From contig CAZUGQ010000018.1 in assembly GCA_964620125.1 (NCBI GenBank), positions 1 to 64,000 on the forward strand: a stretch of DNA of 64,000 nucleotides, read 5' to 3'. The notes under the pieces are model-generated. The model ran no database searches. It saw only the letters and a list, made by a program, of their open reading frames with translations, and was not told the origin of the DNA. Source of the DNA: OLB6 sp964620125. Lineage in GTDB: Bacteria; Bacteroidota; Ignavibacteria; Kapaibacteriales; Kapaibacteriaceae. Every line of letters begins with the position of its first letter. Position 1 is the first letter of the stretch. Below, one piece after another: positions 27,235 to 36,674 of this stretch. The position numbers and the translations under genes were made by a program.

Positions 27235-28113
27235 ATGCGCATCATCCTCGTTGGCGGCTCAGGGTTTCTGGGTTCGGCGATTTCTGCACGGCTTGCCGCC
27301 CACGGATATTCAGTTGCGAACGTTTCGCGTTCCGGAAAGGGAACACAAACGGCAGCGGGTCACACGTATGCCGAGTTGCATGCCCTCTGTGAGGGGGCTT
27401 TAGCAGTCATAAACCTGGCTGGAAGTAATCTTGGCAAGGGACGTTGGACGGCTGAGCGCATGCGTGAGCACGTTTCCAGTCGGATTGATACCACGCGCAT
27501 GGTTGTGGATGCGATCGGTGCTTGTGCCCGGAAACCCATCCTCGTTCAGGCGTCTGCTTCGGGGTTTTATGGCAATACGATGACGCCAACGAACGAAGCG
27601 ATGGGTCACGGCAACACCTTTATGGCGGAGTTGTGCGAAGAGTGGGAAGCCGAAGCACGCAAGGCCCAGGCATTCACGCGAGTAGCAATTATGCGCTGTG
27701 GAGTAGTTCTCGACCCAAACGAAGGAGCACTCAAGCAACTGTTGCTACCAATGAAACTGTTTGTTGGTGGTCCGCTTGGCAGAGGGGATCAGTACTTCCC
27801 GTGGGTTCACAGAGACGATGCCGTCGAGGCCTATGTTTGGGCTGCATCGCAGGATAATGCCTACGGTCCCTACAATGTTGTTGCTCCGCAAGCGGTAACC
27901 TTTCGAGAGTTCACCAAGGTTCTTGGTAAGGTTCTTGGGCGGCCATCATGGTGGAGAGTGCCCGAACTGCCCCTTCGCCTGCTTATTGGAAAGATGGCAG
28001 ATGCCGTGGTTGACGGGCAGCACCTGGTGCCGATGAGACTCATGAATGCACAGTTCACCTTCCGTTTCCCTCGGCTTCGTGAAGCATTGGAGGACCTGCT
28101 ACGGAAGTCGTGA
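27235..28113 (+). CDS. TIGR01777 family NAD(P)-dependent epimerase-like protein
   Basis: Extended short-chain dehydrogenase fold of the YfcH/SulA-like group. The nucleotide site GGSGFLG is at residues 6-12, LAGSNLGKGRW and SASGFYGN follow, and the C-terminal DUF1731-type segment ends PRLREALEDLL. Length 292 is normal. Members are widespread, but their substrate is not known. It follows rplI by three bases. The active-site tyrosine typical of SDRs probably lies in SGFYGN. Confidence 0.88.
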   Translation: MRIILVGGSGFLGSAISARLAAHGYSVANVSRSGKGTQTAAGHTYAELHALCEGALAVINLAGSNLGKGRWTAERMREHVSSRIDTTRMVVDAIGACARKPILVQASASGFYGNTMTPTNEAMGHGNTFMAELCEEWEAEARKAQAFTRVAIMRCGVVLDPNEGALKQLLLPMKLFVGGPLGRGDQYFPWVHRDDAVEAYVWAASQDNAYGPYNVVAPQAVTFREFTKVLGKVLGRPSWWRVPELPLRLLIGKMADAVVDGQHLVPMRLMNAQFTFRFPRLREALEDLLRKS

Positions 28114-28121
28114 TATTTTTG
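28114..28121 (+). promoter_or_regulatory. Candidate -7 element for the E2 gene
   Basis: TATTTTTG directly follows the preceding stop codon and matches TAnnTTTG. A TTG lies 24 bases upstream, longer than the normal spacing. The E2 leader would be about 70 bases. Confidence 0.3.
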
Positions 28122-28195
28122 ACGAACGGGAAACAACAGTTGCTCTCGTGTCCATCATTTGATGCCGATCCTGAACGAAGAATAAGGGAGATATC

Positions 28196-30019
28196 GTGAA
28201 CATTGACGTTGTGATGCCCAAGATGGGCGAGTCCATCCAAGAGGGTACCATCCTTCGCTGGGTGAAGAACGTTGGCGATGTTGTAGAGCGTGACGAAGTG
28301 TTGTTAGAGATCAGCACAGACAAGGTGGACACGGAAGTTCCCTCGCCTGCAGCCGGTAAGATCGTTGAACTTCGTGCCAAAGAAAATGATACGGTTGAGG
28401 TCGGCGCAGTTATTGCCGTGATCTCGAGTGATGTGAATGCATCGGTGAATGCACCAGCTGCGCCCGTTGCACAACAGCCTACTCCAGCTACACAGCAACC
28501 AGCACCCGTACCAGTGCAACCAGCACCCGTACCAGTGCAACCAGCACCCGTACCAGCGCAACCTGCACCCGTAGCTGCGCAGACTGCACCGAGTGCACCC
28601 GCAGCACCAAGTGCCGCTCAAGCAGGAGTGGAAGTTGTGATGCCCAAGATGGGTGAGTCTATCCAGGAAGGCACCATCCTCCGATGGGTGAAGAACGTTG
28701 GCGACAAGGTTGAAAGAGACGAGGTACTACTGGAAATCAGCACCGACAAGGTTGACACCGAGGTGCCATCACCAGCGGAAGGTGTGCTCTCGCAGATTCT
28801 CTACAAAGAAGGTGATGTGGTTGAAGTTGGGAAGGTGATTGCCATCCTGGGGGGGGCAGCAACATCCAGCAGTGCTAAACCGGATGTTGTACCGGCCATC
28901 AGTGCTCAGCAGCCAGCACCGCAGGCACCAAGCAGTCAGCCGACAGCAACCAACGGCACACCCAAGGTTGTTAGCAGTGAAGCGATTGCCAGTGCGTCGC
29001 CAACTTCGATACCGCGCATGTCGGGCGGACGGTTTTACTCCCCACTTGTGCGCAGCATAGCCAGCGTTGAAGGCATCAGCGTTGAAGAGTTGGACTCGAT
29101 TGTTGGTACGGGACTCGAAGGACGTGTTACGAAGGCAGACGTGCTCAACTATCTGGGCAAGCGCACATCACCGGCGCCTGCCACAAGCCCCCTACCAGCA
29201 TCGGCGCAGCCACGCGTAGCGGTGTCCGGTCAGTCACCGGTAAGTGCTTCCGAGCGAACAACAACCGAGTATAATGCCTTCCCAACGGTGGGCATCCCGA
29301 TTACGGACGACATTGAGGTGATCCCGATGGATCGCGTTCGGCAGCTTATCGCCGAACACATGGTACGGTCGAAGCACACATCGCCACATGTGACGAGTGT
29401 GGCGGAAGCAGACGTAACGGGAATCGTGAAGCTTCGCGAGAAGGTGAAGGACCGCTTCCAACAGCAGGAAGGCTTTAAGCTCACCTATACGCCATTCTTT
29501 GGAGTTGCCACGGTTGATGCCATCCGTGAATTCCCACGCATTAATGTTAGCGTAGATGGCAAGAACATCCTGCAGCATAAGAAGGTGCACCTGGGTATGG
29601 CCACTGCACTTCCTGATGGCAACTTGATCGTACCGGTGATAAAGAGTGCCGACCAGATGAATCTGGTGGGTATCGCTCGAGCAATGAATGACCTTGCTCA
29701 GCGTGCTCGGAACAAAAAACTTGCACCAGACGACATATCGGGCGGCACCATTACGATTACGAACGTAGGCTCGTTCGGGTCGCTCTTCGGCAGCCCGGTT
29801 ATCAACCAACCTCAAACGGCAATCATCGGCATTGGAGCCATCCAAAAACGCCCGGTTGTTCGCGAAGTTGACGGTGAGGACCTCATCGTTATTCGCTCCA
29901 TGGTGTACTTGTCCATCACGTACGACCACAGAGTGATCGATGGTGCCTTAGCCACACAGGCACTGGCTGCTTTGGTTCGCTCACTTGAGCGAATGAACGA
30001 CAAGACTGTGAGTATCTAG
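28196..30019 (+). CDS. Dihydrolipoamide acyltransferase (E2) of a 2-oxo acid dehydrogenase
   Basis: Core of a pyruvate, 2-oxoglutarate or branched-chain 2-oxo acid dehydrogenase complex. Two lipoyl domains carry their lysines at 43 and 185 (both EISTDKVDTEV). Ala/Pro-rich linkers separate them. An E3/E1-binding domain lies at about 281-320 (YSPLVRSIASVEGIS) and the catalytic domain fills 375-607 with active-site His578 (YDHRVIDG). The start is GTG with AAGGGAG five bases upstream. The linker contains a tandem repeat encoding APVPVQP. E1 and E3 genes are not nearby, so the substrate class is not fixed. Confidence 0.92.
   Translation: MNIDVVMPKMGESIQEGTILRWVKNVGDVVERDEVLLEISTDKVDTEVPSPAAGKIVELRAKENDTVEVGAVIAVISSDVNASVNAPAAPVAQQPTPATQQPAPVPVQPAPVPVQPAPVPAQPAPVAAQTAPSAPAAPSAAQAGVEVVMPKMGESIQEGTILRWVKNVGDKVERDEVLLEISTDKVDTEVPSPAEGVLSQILYKEGDVVEVGKVIAILGGAATSSSAKPDVVPAISAQQPAPQAPSSQPTATNGTPKVVSSEAIASASPTSIPRMSGGRFYSPLVRSIASVEGISVEELDSIVGTGLEGRVTKADVLNYLGKRTSPAPATSPLPASAQPRVAVSGQSPVSASERTTTEYNAFPTVGIPITDDIEVIPMDRVRQLIAEHMVRSKHTSPHVTSVAEADVTGIVKLREKVKDRFQQQEGFKLTYTPFFGVATVDAIREFPRINVSVDGKNILQHKKVHLGMATALPDGNLIVPVIKSADQMNLVGIARAMNDLAQRARNKKLAPDDISGGTITITNVGSFGSLFGSPVINQPQTAIIGIGAIQKRPVVREVDGEDLIVIRSMVYLSITYDHRVIDGALATQALAALVRSLERMNDKTVSI
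28496..28579 (+). repeat. 21-bp tandem repeat in the E2 linker
   Basis: Four units of CAACCAGCACCCGTACCAGTG, the first two identical, the third with one change and the fourth diverged. It codes for the linker repeat QPAPVPV and is likely to vary in copy number between strains through slippage. Confidence 0.85.
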
Positions 30020-30459
30020 CGCTCCACAACGATGGTCACCGGACCATCATTGATCAACGCAACATCCATCATGGCTCCGAACACACCTGTACCAACGGTA
30101 AGGTTCGGAGCCTTTGATTTTACGGACTGAACAAGATGATTGAAAAGGGGCTCTGCCAGTGTGGGACTGGCAGCCTCGACGAACGAAGGTCGCGTTCCCT
30201 TCTTGAGAGTACCGTACAGAGTAAACTGCGACACGACAAGCAGGCCTCCACCAACCTCCAGCACGCTGCGGTTCATCTTACCATCGTCGTCGGGAAACAC
30301 CCGTAGCGTGACGAGTTTCTCGGCCATCCATTCTGCTTGTGCCGCCGTATCCGAGTGAGTGATGCCAACTAGGGCCATCAAACCAACGCCTATTTCGCCG
30401 ACGATTTTTCCATCAACTGAAACCGACGCTTCGCGTACACGTTGCACGACACACTTCAT
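30016..30459 (-). CDS. dtd: D-aminoacyl-tRNA deacylase
   Basis: Removes D-amino acids (and glycine) wrongly attached to tRNA. Signatures are the opening MKCVVQRVREASVSVDG, the SQFTLYG motif and the NDGPVT motif with the cross-subunit Gly-Pro that rejects L-amino acids. Length 147 is exact for the family. Its stop overlaps the convergent E2 gene by four bases. Divergent from the AIM24-like gene; the upstream GAGCTTCG then CAG and ATG is a weak version of the near-leaderless pattern. Confidence 0.96.
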   Translation of the reverse strand: MKCVVQRVREASVSVDGKIVGEIGVGLMALVGITHSDTAAQAEWMAEKLVTLRVFPDDDGKMNRSVLEVGGGLLVVSQFTLYGTLKKGTRPSFVEAASPTLAEPLFNHLVQSVKSKAPNLTVGTGVFGAMMDVALINDGPVTIVVER

Positions 30460-30540
30460 CTGCGAAGCTCAGTACTTGACCGTACATTCGCAAGTGATTG
30501 GACTGATGTCTGCATCTTTTCCACATACGTTGGATCTACT

Positions 30541-31215
30541 ATGAACTTCACCATTGAGCACCAACCGGTGTATAGTGCTTTGCGTATTAGCATGGACCAG
30601 GGGGAACGCTTTCGTGCTGAACCAGGAGCCATGCTTAGTATGAGTGCAACCATTGAGCTGAACACGACCACATCTGGAAAGGGGCTGTTCGGAACACTGA
30701 AAGCGGCAGTTGGTGGAGAGTCCGTTTTCTCCTCTATCTACGAGGCAAAGAACGGACCTGGCGAACTTGTTCTTGCACCAAGCGCACCTGGCGACATTCT
30801 GCGGCTCGACCTGAATAATGAAACAATTCTGGCCCAAAGTGGTGCGTACCTAGCCGGCGATGTGGGGTTAACACTCGGTATGCAGGGATCGCTCAAGGCG
30901 CTGGTGTCTGGTGAAGGACTGTTCCTTTCTAAGATTACCGGTACTGGTGTTGTGTTTCTGAACAGCTTTGGTGCCATATATCAGCGAACGTTGTCGGCTG
31001 GCGAACCCTACGTAGTAGATAGCGGGCACATGGTGGCTTTCACAGATGGCATGCAATACAGCATCAAAACTGCCTCGAAGGGTCTGTTCTCCTCTCTGGC
31101 TTCGGGAGAGGGACTGGTGTGTCTGTTTGTTGGGCCCGGTACAGTGTGGATTCAAACGCGCAACATCCGAGCCTTTGCCGGCTTGCTCGCTCCATTCATG
31201 CCCTCCGGTGGATAG
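30541..31215 (+). CDS. TIGR00266 / AIM24 family protein
   Basis: A 224-residue beta-helix-like protein of the AIM24 family, rich in glycine and repeats of hydrophobic strands. Typical parts are RAEPGAMLSMS, ALVSGEGLFLSKITG and GPGTVWIQTRN near the end. Yeast Aim24 is mitochondrial; the bacterial members have no agreed function, with links to envelope and membrane stress. The ATG at 30541 starts the family sequence; the frame is open from 30442, but that part overlaps the dtd leader. No ribosome site is visible. Confidence 0.85.
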   Translation: MNFTIEHQPVYSALRISMDQGERFRAEPGAMLSMSATIELNTTTSGKGLFGTLKAAVGGESVFSSIYEAKNGPGELVLAPSAPGDILRLDLNNETILAQSGAYLAGDVGLTLGMQGSLKALVSGEGLFLSKITGTGVVFLNSFGAIYQRTLSAGEPYVVDSGHMVAFTDGMQYSIKTASKGLFSSLASGEGLVCLFVGPGTVWIQTRNIRAFAGLLAPFMPSGG

Positions 31216-31228
31216 TTCGCCTAAACCT

Positions 31229-33538
31229 CTAGAAGTCCTCTTCTTCGGCGTCGCACAAAACCGAGCTTAGGTCATTGAACACCAGTTCGTCGGGTTCCTT
31301 GGTACTGGCGGGCAACTCAACAATGAGTTCCGCTCCCTTCATCACCATACGCAAACGCTCGAAAGAACCGTCGGTATAAACGACCTTAAGTGGAATGATC
31401 ATTTGAAATGACGGTGGTACACCCGATTGTTTAACTCGAAGCGTGGTTAGCCATCGCCCATCCGCAGTTTTGTCCTTCTTCCAGGCATGGGTGTACGTTG
31501 GAATCTTGTTGCCGTATACCCATTGGTCAAAGAACCATGTAACGTCCGTACCAGTTACCTCGTGAATTGTGTTTATGAAGTCTTCGGTACTGGCACGCCG
31601 ACCTTTATACTTGGCATAGAATTGCCGCATCACGGCTACGAAGGCATCTTCCTTCATTGTTTGCAGATCCAGCATCATGTTGCGAAGCATGTGCAGAACC
31701 CAGGCCGGCTTGTAGTACACGAATAGGTTATGGGCGGCACCGCTGCTGGCACCGCTGCTGGCTCGGGCACCAATGGCAATTGCTGGCGGCGCTAGGTTCT
31801 TTCCAATCGACTTCTTGCCAAACTCCAGCAGTTCTTTTCGATACTCCTCAAGCAAGCGGAAGAACTTGTCACCTTCGGCCGCTGCAAGTTGCGAATACAT
31901 CAAGCAGGAGTACATGGCGAACCCCTCGCTCAGCCAATGATCACGGTAGGTGGCAAACTGTACGCCGATTCCCCACCACTGGTGAGCTACCTCATGCGAT
32001 GTGAATTGCTCTCCGAAAAAGTCGTCGGTTCCGGCATCTCCACTTAAATAGAAGGCAAGCGTGGATAGGTGGAGCATGCCGGGAAAGGCTTCGCCGTGAG
32101 AGCCGGGCAGTTCTGTGCCAATAAGCGAATCGATGGGCAGTGGACCGAACAGCTTGGTGTAGAACTCTAGTGATTGCCGCATATCGTTTTCGACTGCATC
32201 CAGCTGATCTCCTGTCTTGTACAGGATGGCTGCCTTGGGGATGTTCGAAGCTGTTGAGGGGATGTCTCTTCGCTTGAAGAAGCCTATGTGGAAGGAGAAA
32301 TTCGTAACCGGCCGTCCGCTAACCCAACGTGCAGTGGTGATACGATCCTTGGTCTCAAACGTGGATCGTGCACCTACCGAGGCCAGCGTCATGCTTTCGG
32401 GATAGTGATAGGTAACGTCAAAAAACGCCTTGTGGCTGTAACTGTGTGATGGTTGCCACAGGAACGATGTTTGAAGGATCGTATAGTCGCCAACTCGCGT
32501 GAACACCTGCCCTCGGTAATACACCTCGAGTGAAAACTTCTCATCCCGGCGATAGACACGTGGGAGCTCAACCCACGCATAGAAGTGTTCCTTGGCCCGG
32601 AAGAAGGTAACATCATCACCCGCAATGAGCTTTATCGAGTCGATGGTGAGCGTTGGATACAACATCAGATCAAAGACCAACACACTATCTGCAAGCACAC
32701 GGCAGTCAATTCTATCGCGTACCGTCATCTCTAACGAACGATTCAACTGCATGTCCATCGTGTGTTGCATAACATTGATCAGGTCGCCCTCATCTATGCC
32801 ATCATCGGTGATCACTCTCGTGCCATCGATAGGCGGACATTGATTCACATGCGTGGGCGTAGAGATTTTATCCTTCAGTGTGAAGATGTAGAGCTTGTAT
32901 GGTTCCACATCGTAGGGGTCATACGTGGCATACGCCTTGAACTCTGGATCCTTCGATAGACGAGTTCCCACGGGCTCACGCTGCAGCAACGTCATGAACT
33001 GGTTGTGGCGGTAGTCATTCAGCAGTGTTCGTGCCAGGGTGTTGTCGAACTCCACGTCGTCATTCAATACCATCTCTGGCCAAAGCTTTCGTGCCAGTTT
33101 CTCGAGTTCAGCGGCTTTCCCGCTGGCAGCAGGAAGCCCTTCGAGTGCCGAGGTCAATACGTCGTCGTTTGCCATGAACACAGCACTCGTAATGCTCTCG
33201 GTTAGCACCTCTGCATTGTAAAACCTGTCAAGATTCACCCGTTCGGTGGTGTTGTTTGGTTGAAAGGTGATAATGCCTTTGCCGCTGAACACGGCACCGA
33301 TCACCCGACCGTTTACGGGTTTCATCAGTGCAGCGGTTCCACTTTCTAACACAATGCTGATTAATCCATGTTCGATGAGAACACCCTCTACCTCACGAAT
33401 CGTGGTCGTGTCGATTTCCAGAGTATCCAAGGTGGTATGCATTGCCTGATATCGCGTTTCGGCAGCTGAAATCACTGAAGCCGAAAGGCAGAGACCACAG
33501 ATCACCACACGGAGAAGGTTGACAGCCTGATGGTACAT
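31229..33538 (-). CDS. Exported M1 family aminopeptidase
   Basis: Zinc metallopeptidase of the gluzincin M1 class. The zinc motif HEVAHQWWG is followed about 18 residues later by the third ligand in LSEGFAMY. A signal peptide spans residues 1-25 (MYHQAVNLLRVVICGLCLS, cleavage near SAAE), so the enzyme acts in the periplasm or outside. The N-terminal beta saddle domain carries an unusually long first region of about 300 residues before the M1 part. ATG at 33538 gives 769 residues; the frame extends to 33589. The exopeptidase motif GxMEN is not obvious; GEAFPGMLHLS occupies that place, so specificity may differ. Confidence 0.88.
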   Translation of the reverse strand: MYHQAVNLLRVVICGLCLSASVISAAETRYQAMHTTLDTLEIDTTTIREVEGVLIEHGLISIVLESGTAALMKPVNGRVIGAVFSGKGIITFQPNNTTERVNLDRFYNAEVLTESITSAVFMANDDVLTSALEGLPAASGKAAELEKLARKLWPEMVLNDDVEFDNTLARTLLNDYRHNQFMTLLQREPVGTRLSKDPEFKAYATYDPYDVEPYKLYIFTLKDKISTPTHVNQCPPIDGTRVITDDGIDEGDLINVMQHTMDMQLNRSLEMTVRDRIDCRVLADSVLVFDLMLYPTLTIDSIKLIAGDDVTFFRAKEHFYAWVELPRVYRRDEKFSLEVYYRGQVFTRVGDYTILQTSFLWQPSHSYSHKAFFDVTYHYPESMTLASVGARSTFETKDRITTARWVSGRPVTNFSFHIGFFKRRDIPSTASNIPKAAILYKTGDQLDAVENDMRQSLEFYTKLFGPLPIDSLIGTELPGSHGEAFPGMLHLSTLAFYLSGDAGTDDFFGEQFTSHEVAHQWWGIGVQFATYRDHWLSEGFAMYSCLMYSQLAAAEGDKFFRLLEEYRKELLEFGKKSIGKNLAPPAIAIGARASSGASSGAAHNLFVYYKPAWVLHMLRNMMLDLQTMKEDAFVAVMRQFYAKYKGRRASTEDFINTIHEVTGTDVTWFFDQWVYGNKIPTYTHAWKKDKTADGRWLTTLRVKQSGVPPSFQMIIPLKVVYTDGSFERLRMVMKGAELIVELPASTKEPDELVFNDLSSVLCDAEEEDF

Positions 33539-33613
33539 GGAAAGCCTAATGGTGTAGATATTCTGAAATGCACAAAACGAACACAACACGCAGGACGCAA
33601 GCTACGCCAACAA

Positions 33614-33621
33614 TATCTTTG
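33614..33621 (+). promoter_or_regulatory. Candidate -7 element abutting the thyX start
   Basis: TATCTTTG, a perfect TAnnTTTG match, then CCCA and the ATG. No Shine-Dalgarno sequence is present. This is one of the clearest examples of the suspected leaderless arrangement. Confidence 0.5.
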
Positions 33622-33625
33622 CCCA

Positions 33626-34474
33626 ATGAATAACGGACTACATCAGCAGTTGATAGGGTTGGAGATTCCGTGCTTGGACAAAGGTTTTGTGCGTCTGGTT
33701 GACGTAATGGGAGACGATGCCTCTATCGTTCAAGCGGCACGAGTGAGTTATGGTTCTGGTACCAAGAAAGTGCATGAAGACCGTGGACTCATCCGGTATC
33801 TGATGCGCCACTGGCACACTACTCCCTTTGAAATGGTGGAATTCAAGTTCCACGTCAAACTTCCCATCTTCGTTGCTCGGCAGTGGATACGCCACAGAAC
33901 GGCCAACGTAAATGAGTACAGCGGACGGTACTCTGAAATGAAGGATGAATTTTACGTACCGGCACTGGATCAGGTGCGAGCTCAAAGCGTGAACAACAAG
34001 CAGGGTAGGGAAGACGAAGCCTTCGACACAGACCTGGCCAATCGAATCACCGAGGGTATGCGTGTATCACAGGAAGACATGTACGGCAAGTACCAAGAGT
34101 TGCTGGCCACCGGACTTGCCCGCGAGATAGCCCGTATCAATCTGCCTGTGAGCAACTACACGGAGTGGTATTGGAAGATTGACCTTCACAACCTCTTTCA
34201 CTTTCTCAGGCTCCGTCTCGACGCACATGCGCAATACGAGATCCGCGTATATGCGCAGGCAATCGCTTCGATTGTGCAACAGATCGTTCCGATTGCGTGG
34301 GAAGCATTCGAAGATTACATGCTATCAGCAGAGCGATTCACCCGCCTAGAGTTGCGTGTGCTTGCCGAGTTGCTCGACACTTCGGCTGTAACAGAAGAGC
34401 TCTTGGCAAGCCATGGACTAAAGGGTAGGGAAGCCAGAGAATTCCTTGACAAACTTGGCCGACATTTTCCATGA
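33626..34474 (+). CDS. thyX: Flavin-dependent thymidylate synthase
   Basis: Makes dTMP from dUMP using FAD and methylenetetrahydrofolate, independently of ThyA. The ThyX motif RHRTANVNEYSGRYS is clear near residue 90, after VVDVMGDD-like N-terminal sequence and TTPFEMVEFKFH. Length 283 suits the longer members of the family. ATG at 33626 is chosen from the family N-terminus and the position of the -7 element just upstream. The stop overlaps the next gene by four bases (ATGA). Confidence 0.96.
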   Translation: MNNGLHQQLIGLEIPCLDKGFVRLVDVMGDDASIVQAARVSYGSGTKKVHEDRGLIRYLMRHWHTTPFEMVEFKFHVKLPIFVARQWIRHRTANVNEYSGRYSEMKDEFYVPALDQVRAQSVNNKQGREDEAFDTDLANRITEGMRVSQEDMYGKYQELLATGLAREIARINLPVSNYTEWYWKIDLHNLFHFLRLRLDAHAQYEIRVYAQAIASIVQQIVPIAWEAFEDYMLSAERFTRLELRVLAELLDTSAVTEELLASHGLKGREAREFLDKLGRHFP

Positions 34475-35499
34475 TCAGACAGCATCTGCTCCTCGGCATC
34501 CTCCTGGTAGTTGTCGCTGGATGTGAGCATGATGCCACAACGCCAGATCCGGCGTTCCCGGTAATTCCGGCTCACATGCCAAAGATGCCAGAGCCCCCTG
34601 ACAATCCAATCACCAGGGAAAAGGCCGAACTCGGCAGACGCTTGTTCTACGAAGCTCGTCTGTCTGTGGATGGTACTGTGGCGTGTGCAACATGCCACGA
34701 ACCACAGGCATCTTTCAGCAATGCCCCTCGGCAGATCAGTGCAGGGGTTGACGGGCAGCAAGGCACACGAAATGCACCCACCATCATCAATGTTGGGTAC
34801 CGCCCCGTGCTCTTTTGGGATGGACGCGCAGGCACCCTCGAAGACCAGGCAATGGAGGCATTCTTGAACCCCATCGAGATGGCTGCCGACACGATAGCTG
34901 TGGCTGCCCTCATGCGATCCTCGGAATACAAAGACCAATGGAAGGGGGCTTTTGGCGACACCGCCGTTTCCATGCGGCGTGTTATGCAGGCCATTGCAAC
35001 GTTCGAGCGAACCCTTGTTTCGGCCAACAGTCGGTACGACCGATATAAGCTCGGTGATCGCACGGCCTTGTCGGAACAGGAAAAACATGGGATGGAGCTT
35101 TTCTTTAGTGACAGGACGATGTGCGCTTCTTGCCATGGCGGTCCCGACCTGACCGATGATCAGTACCACAACGTTGGCTTGTTCCACCACTACTTTGATC
35201 GGGGTAGGTTCGAAATCACTAGGAACCCTGCCGATGAAGGACTCTTCAAGACACCTACCCTACGGAATGTAGCGCTTACGCCTCCGTACATGGCTGGAGG
35301 CGACTTTGAAAAGGGAGAGATGAACAGTCTAGAACTCGTAGTGCAGCATTATAACGACGGTGGGCTGCCCTTTAACAACAAGGACAAACGCGTAAAGAAA
35401 TTAAATTTGACCAAGGAGGAACAGGCTGCCTTAGTTGCCTTCATGAAGGCGCTGACTGATAGTTCGGTCCTGACCGACCCCCGTTTTACCGCACCATAA
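34471..35499 (+). CDS. Di-heme cytochrome c peroxidase (MauG/CcpA family) lipoprotein
   Basis: Periplasmic enzyme with two c-type hemes that reduces hydrogen peroxide or modifies a partner protein. Heme sites are CATCH (about residue 71) and CASCH (about residue 216). An N-terminal sequence ending VVVAGC at residue 17 is a lipobox, so it is probably anchored in a membrane. Typical blocks ARLSVDGTVACATC and PFKTPTLRNV-like (GLFKTPTLRNVALTPPYM) are present. Length 342 is normal. It is translationally coupled to thyX, an unusual neighbour; no c-type maturation genes are in the window. Confidence 0.9.
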   Translation: MIRQHLLLGILLVVVAGCEHDATTPDPAFPVIPAHMPKMPEPPDNPITREKAELGRRLFYEARLSVDGTVACATCHEPQASFSNAPRQISAGVDGQQGTRNAPTIINVGYRPVLFWDGRAGTLEDQAMEAFLNPIEMAADTIAVAALMRSSEYKDQWKGAFGDTAVSMRRVMQAIATFERTLVSANSRYDRYKLGDRTALSEQEKHGMELFFSDRTMCASCHGGPDLTDDQYHNVGLFHHYFDRGRFEITRNPADEGLFKTPTLRNVALTPPYMAGGDFEKGEMNSLELVVQHYNDGGLPFNNKDKRVKKLNLTKEEQAALVAFMKALTDSSVLTDPRFTAP

Positions 35500-35508
35500 C
35501 AGATGTTT

Positions 35509-35533
35509 CTGATTCTTCACAGGAAAGAGTCAG
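35509..35533 (+). terminator. Weak hairpin after the peroxidase gene
   Basis: CTGATTCTT and AAGAGTCAG can pair over nine positions with one G-U pair and a 7-base loop. No U tract follows, so it is at best a rho-assisted end. It starts 9 bases after the stop codon and marks the boundary before the sugar cluster. Confidence 0.3.
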
Positions 35534-35589
35534 CGTCATGCGAAGGTAAAGCAGCCGTTATCCCGACGTAAAACAGTATGAGCATCTTC

Positions 35590-35620
35590 GCTGCGCAGCA
35601 TGGCGCATGTGATGTGCGCC
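35590..35620. promoter_or_regulatory. Two adjacent palindromes upstream of the sugar cluster
   Basis: GCTGCGCAGC (35590-35599, perfect) is followed by GGCGCA and TGCGCC separated by seven bases (35602-35620). They lie 35-65 bases before the first gene of the 35.6-48.2 kb run. They could be an operator for that transcription unit, but no promoter match was found beside them. Confidence 0.25.
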
Positions 35621-35654
35621 CATACATCCAACGATACTCGATGCCAAGCGCTTT

Positions 35655-36674
35655 ATGGCAGCACGGAAGAAAATTCTGCTTGTAGGCGGCTCCATGAACC
35701 AGACCACGATGATGGTTCAAGTTGCCGAGCACCTGGAAGAGCATGACCTTTGGTTTTCACCAGCGTATACGGACGGCTGGTTGCAGATGCTCGAAAAGAA
35801 CGGCTTGCTGGAGTTCACCGTTGCAGGCCTCAAGCACCAAAGAAACTCTCTTGATTATCTGCAGCAAAGAGGACTGCAGGTAGACATCGGCGGTCAGCGC
35901 CACGACTATGACCTTGTTATTACTTCGGGTGACATGATCGTCCCCAAAAACATCCGGCATAAGAGAATTGTGCTCGTGCAGGAAGGGATGACGGATCCGG
36001 AGAACTTCGCATACTTCCTTGTAAAGTACCTAGGCCTACCACGCTACCTGGCTTCAACGTCGACCTTTGGTTTAAGCGATGCCTATGTGAAGATGTGTGT
36101 GGCCTCCGAAGGGTATCGTGAGCATTTTATCAACAAGGGTGTGCGTGAAGAGAAGTTGGTTGTGACGGGTATACCCAACTTTGACAACTGCGCTCAGTAT
36201 TTGGATATTCCTTTCGAGCACGAAGGCTATGTGCTTGTGGCCACCTCTGATTCTCGTGAAACGTTCAAGTACGAGAACAGGCAGAAGTTCATTCACCGGG
36301 CCCAGGAGATAGCCAACGGGCGCCAGCTCATCTTCAAGCTGCACCCCAACGAGATCATTGATCGTGCTGTGAAGGAGATTGAGATGTGGGCACCGGAAGC
36401 CCTTGTGTACCATAGCCGTGACATAAACCCACTCATAGCTCACTGTGATACGCTGATCACCCGATTTTCTACTGTGGTGTATGTAGGCATTGCACTTGGT
36501 AAAACGGTGTACAGTGATTTCCCCATCGAACAGCTCCGTGCCATGTGCCCGTTGCAGAACGGTGGCCGAAGTGCTAGGAACATTGCAGATGTGTGCCAAG
36601 AGGTTCTGGATAGGCACGATGTGCTGGTTCCCGTTTCACTGCCGTGGGACACATGGTGGAGGCAGACAGGATGA
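35655..36674 (+). CDS. Glycosyltransferase-like / CDP-glycerol transferase-like protein
   Basis: First gene of the sugar cluster, 339 residues. KKILLVGGSMNQTTMM resembles the first strand and loop of GT-B enzymes, and LIFKLHPNE followed by the late acidic loop (RFSTVVYVGIAL) resembles the donor site of CDP-glycerol glycerophosphotransferases and UDP-GlcNAc 2-epimerases. I therefore read it as a GT-B fold transferase that adds the product of the cluster, but the class is uncertain. No signal or membrane segment. It overlaps the next gene by four bases. No good ribosome site is seen before the ATG. Confidence 0.6.
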   Translation: MAARKKILLVGGSMNQTTMMVQVAEHLEEHDLWFSPAYTDGWLQMLEKNGLLEFTVAGLKHQRNSLDYLQQRGLQVDIGGQRHDYDLVITSGDMIVPKNIRHKRIVLVQEGMTDPENFAYFLVKYLGLPRYLASTSTFGLSDAYVKMCVASEGYREHFINKGVREEKLVVTGIPNFDNCAQYLDIPFEHEGYVLVATSDSRETFKYENRQKFIHRAQEIANGRQLIFKLHPNEIIDRAVKEIEMWAPEALVYHSRDINPLIAHCDTLITRFSTVVYVGIALGKTVYSDFPIEQLRAMCPLQNGGRSARNIADVCQEVLDRHDVLVPVSLPWDTWWRQTG

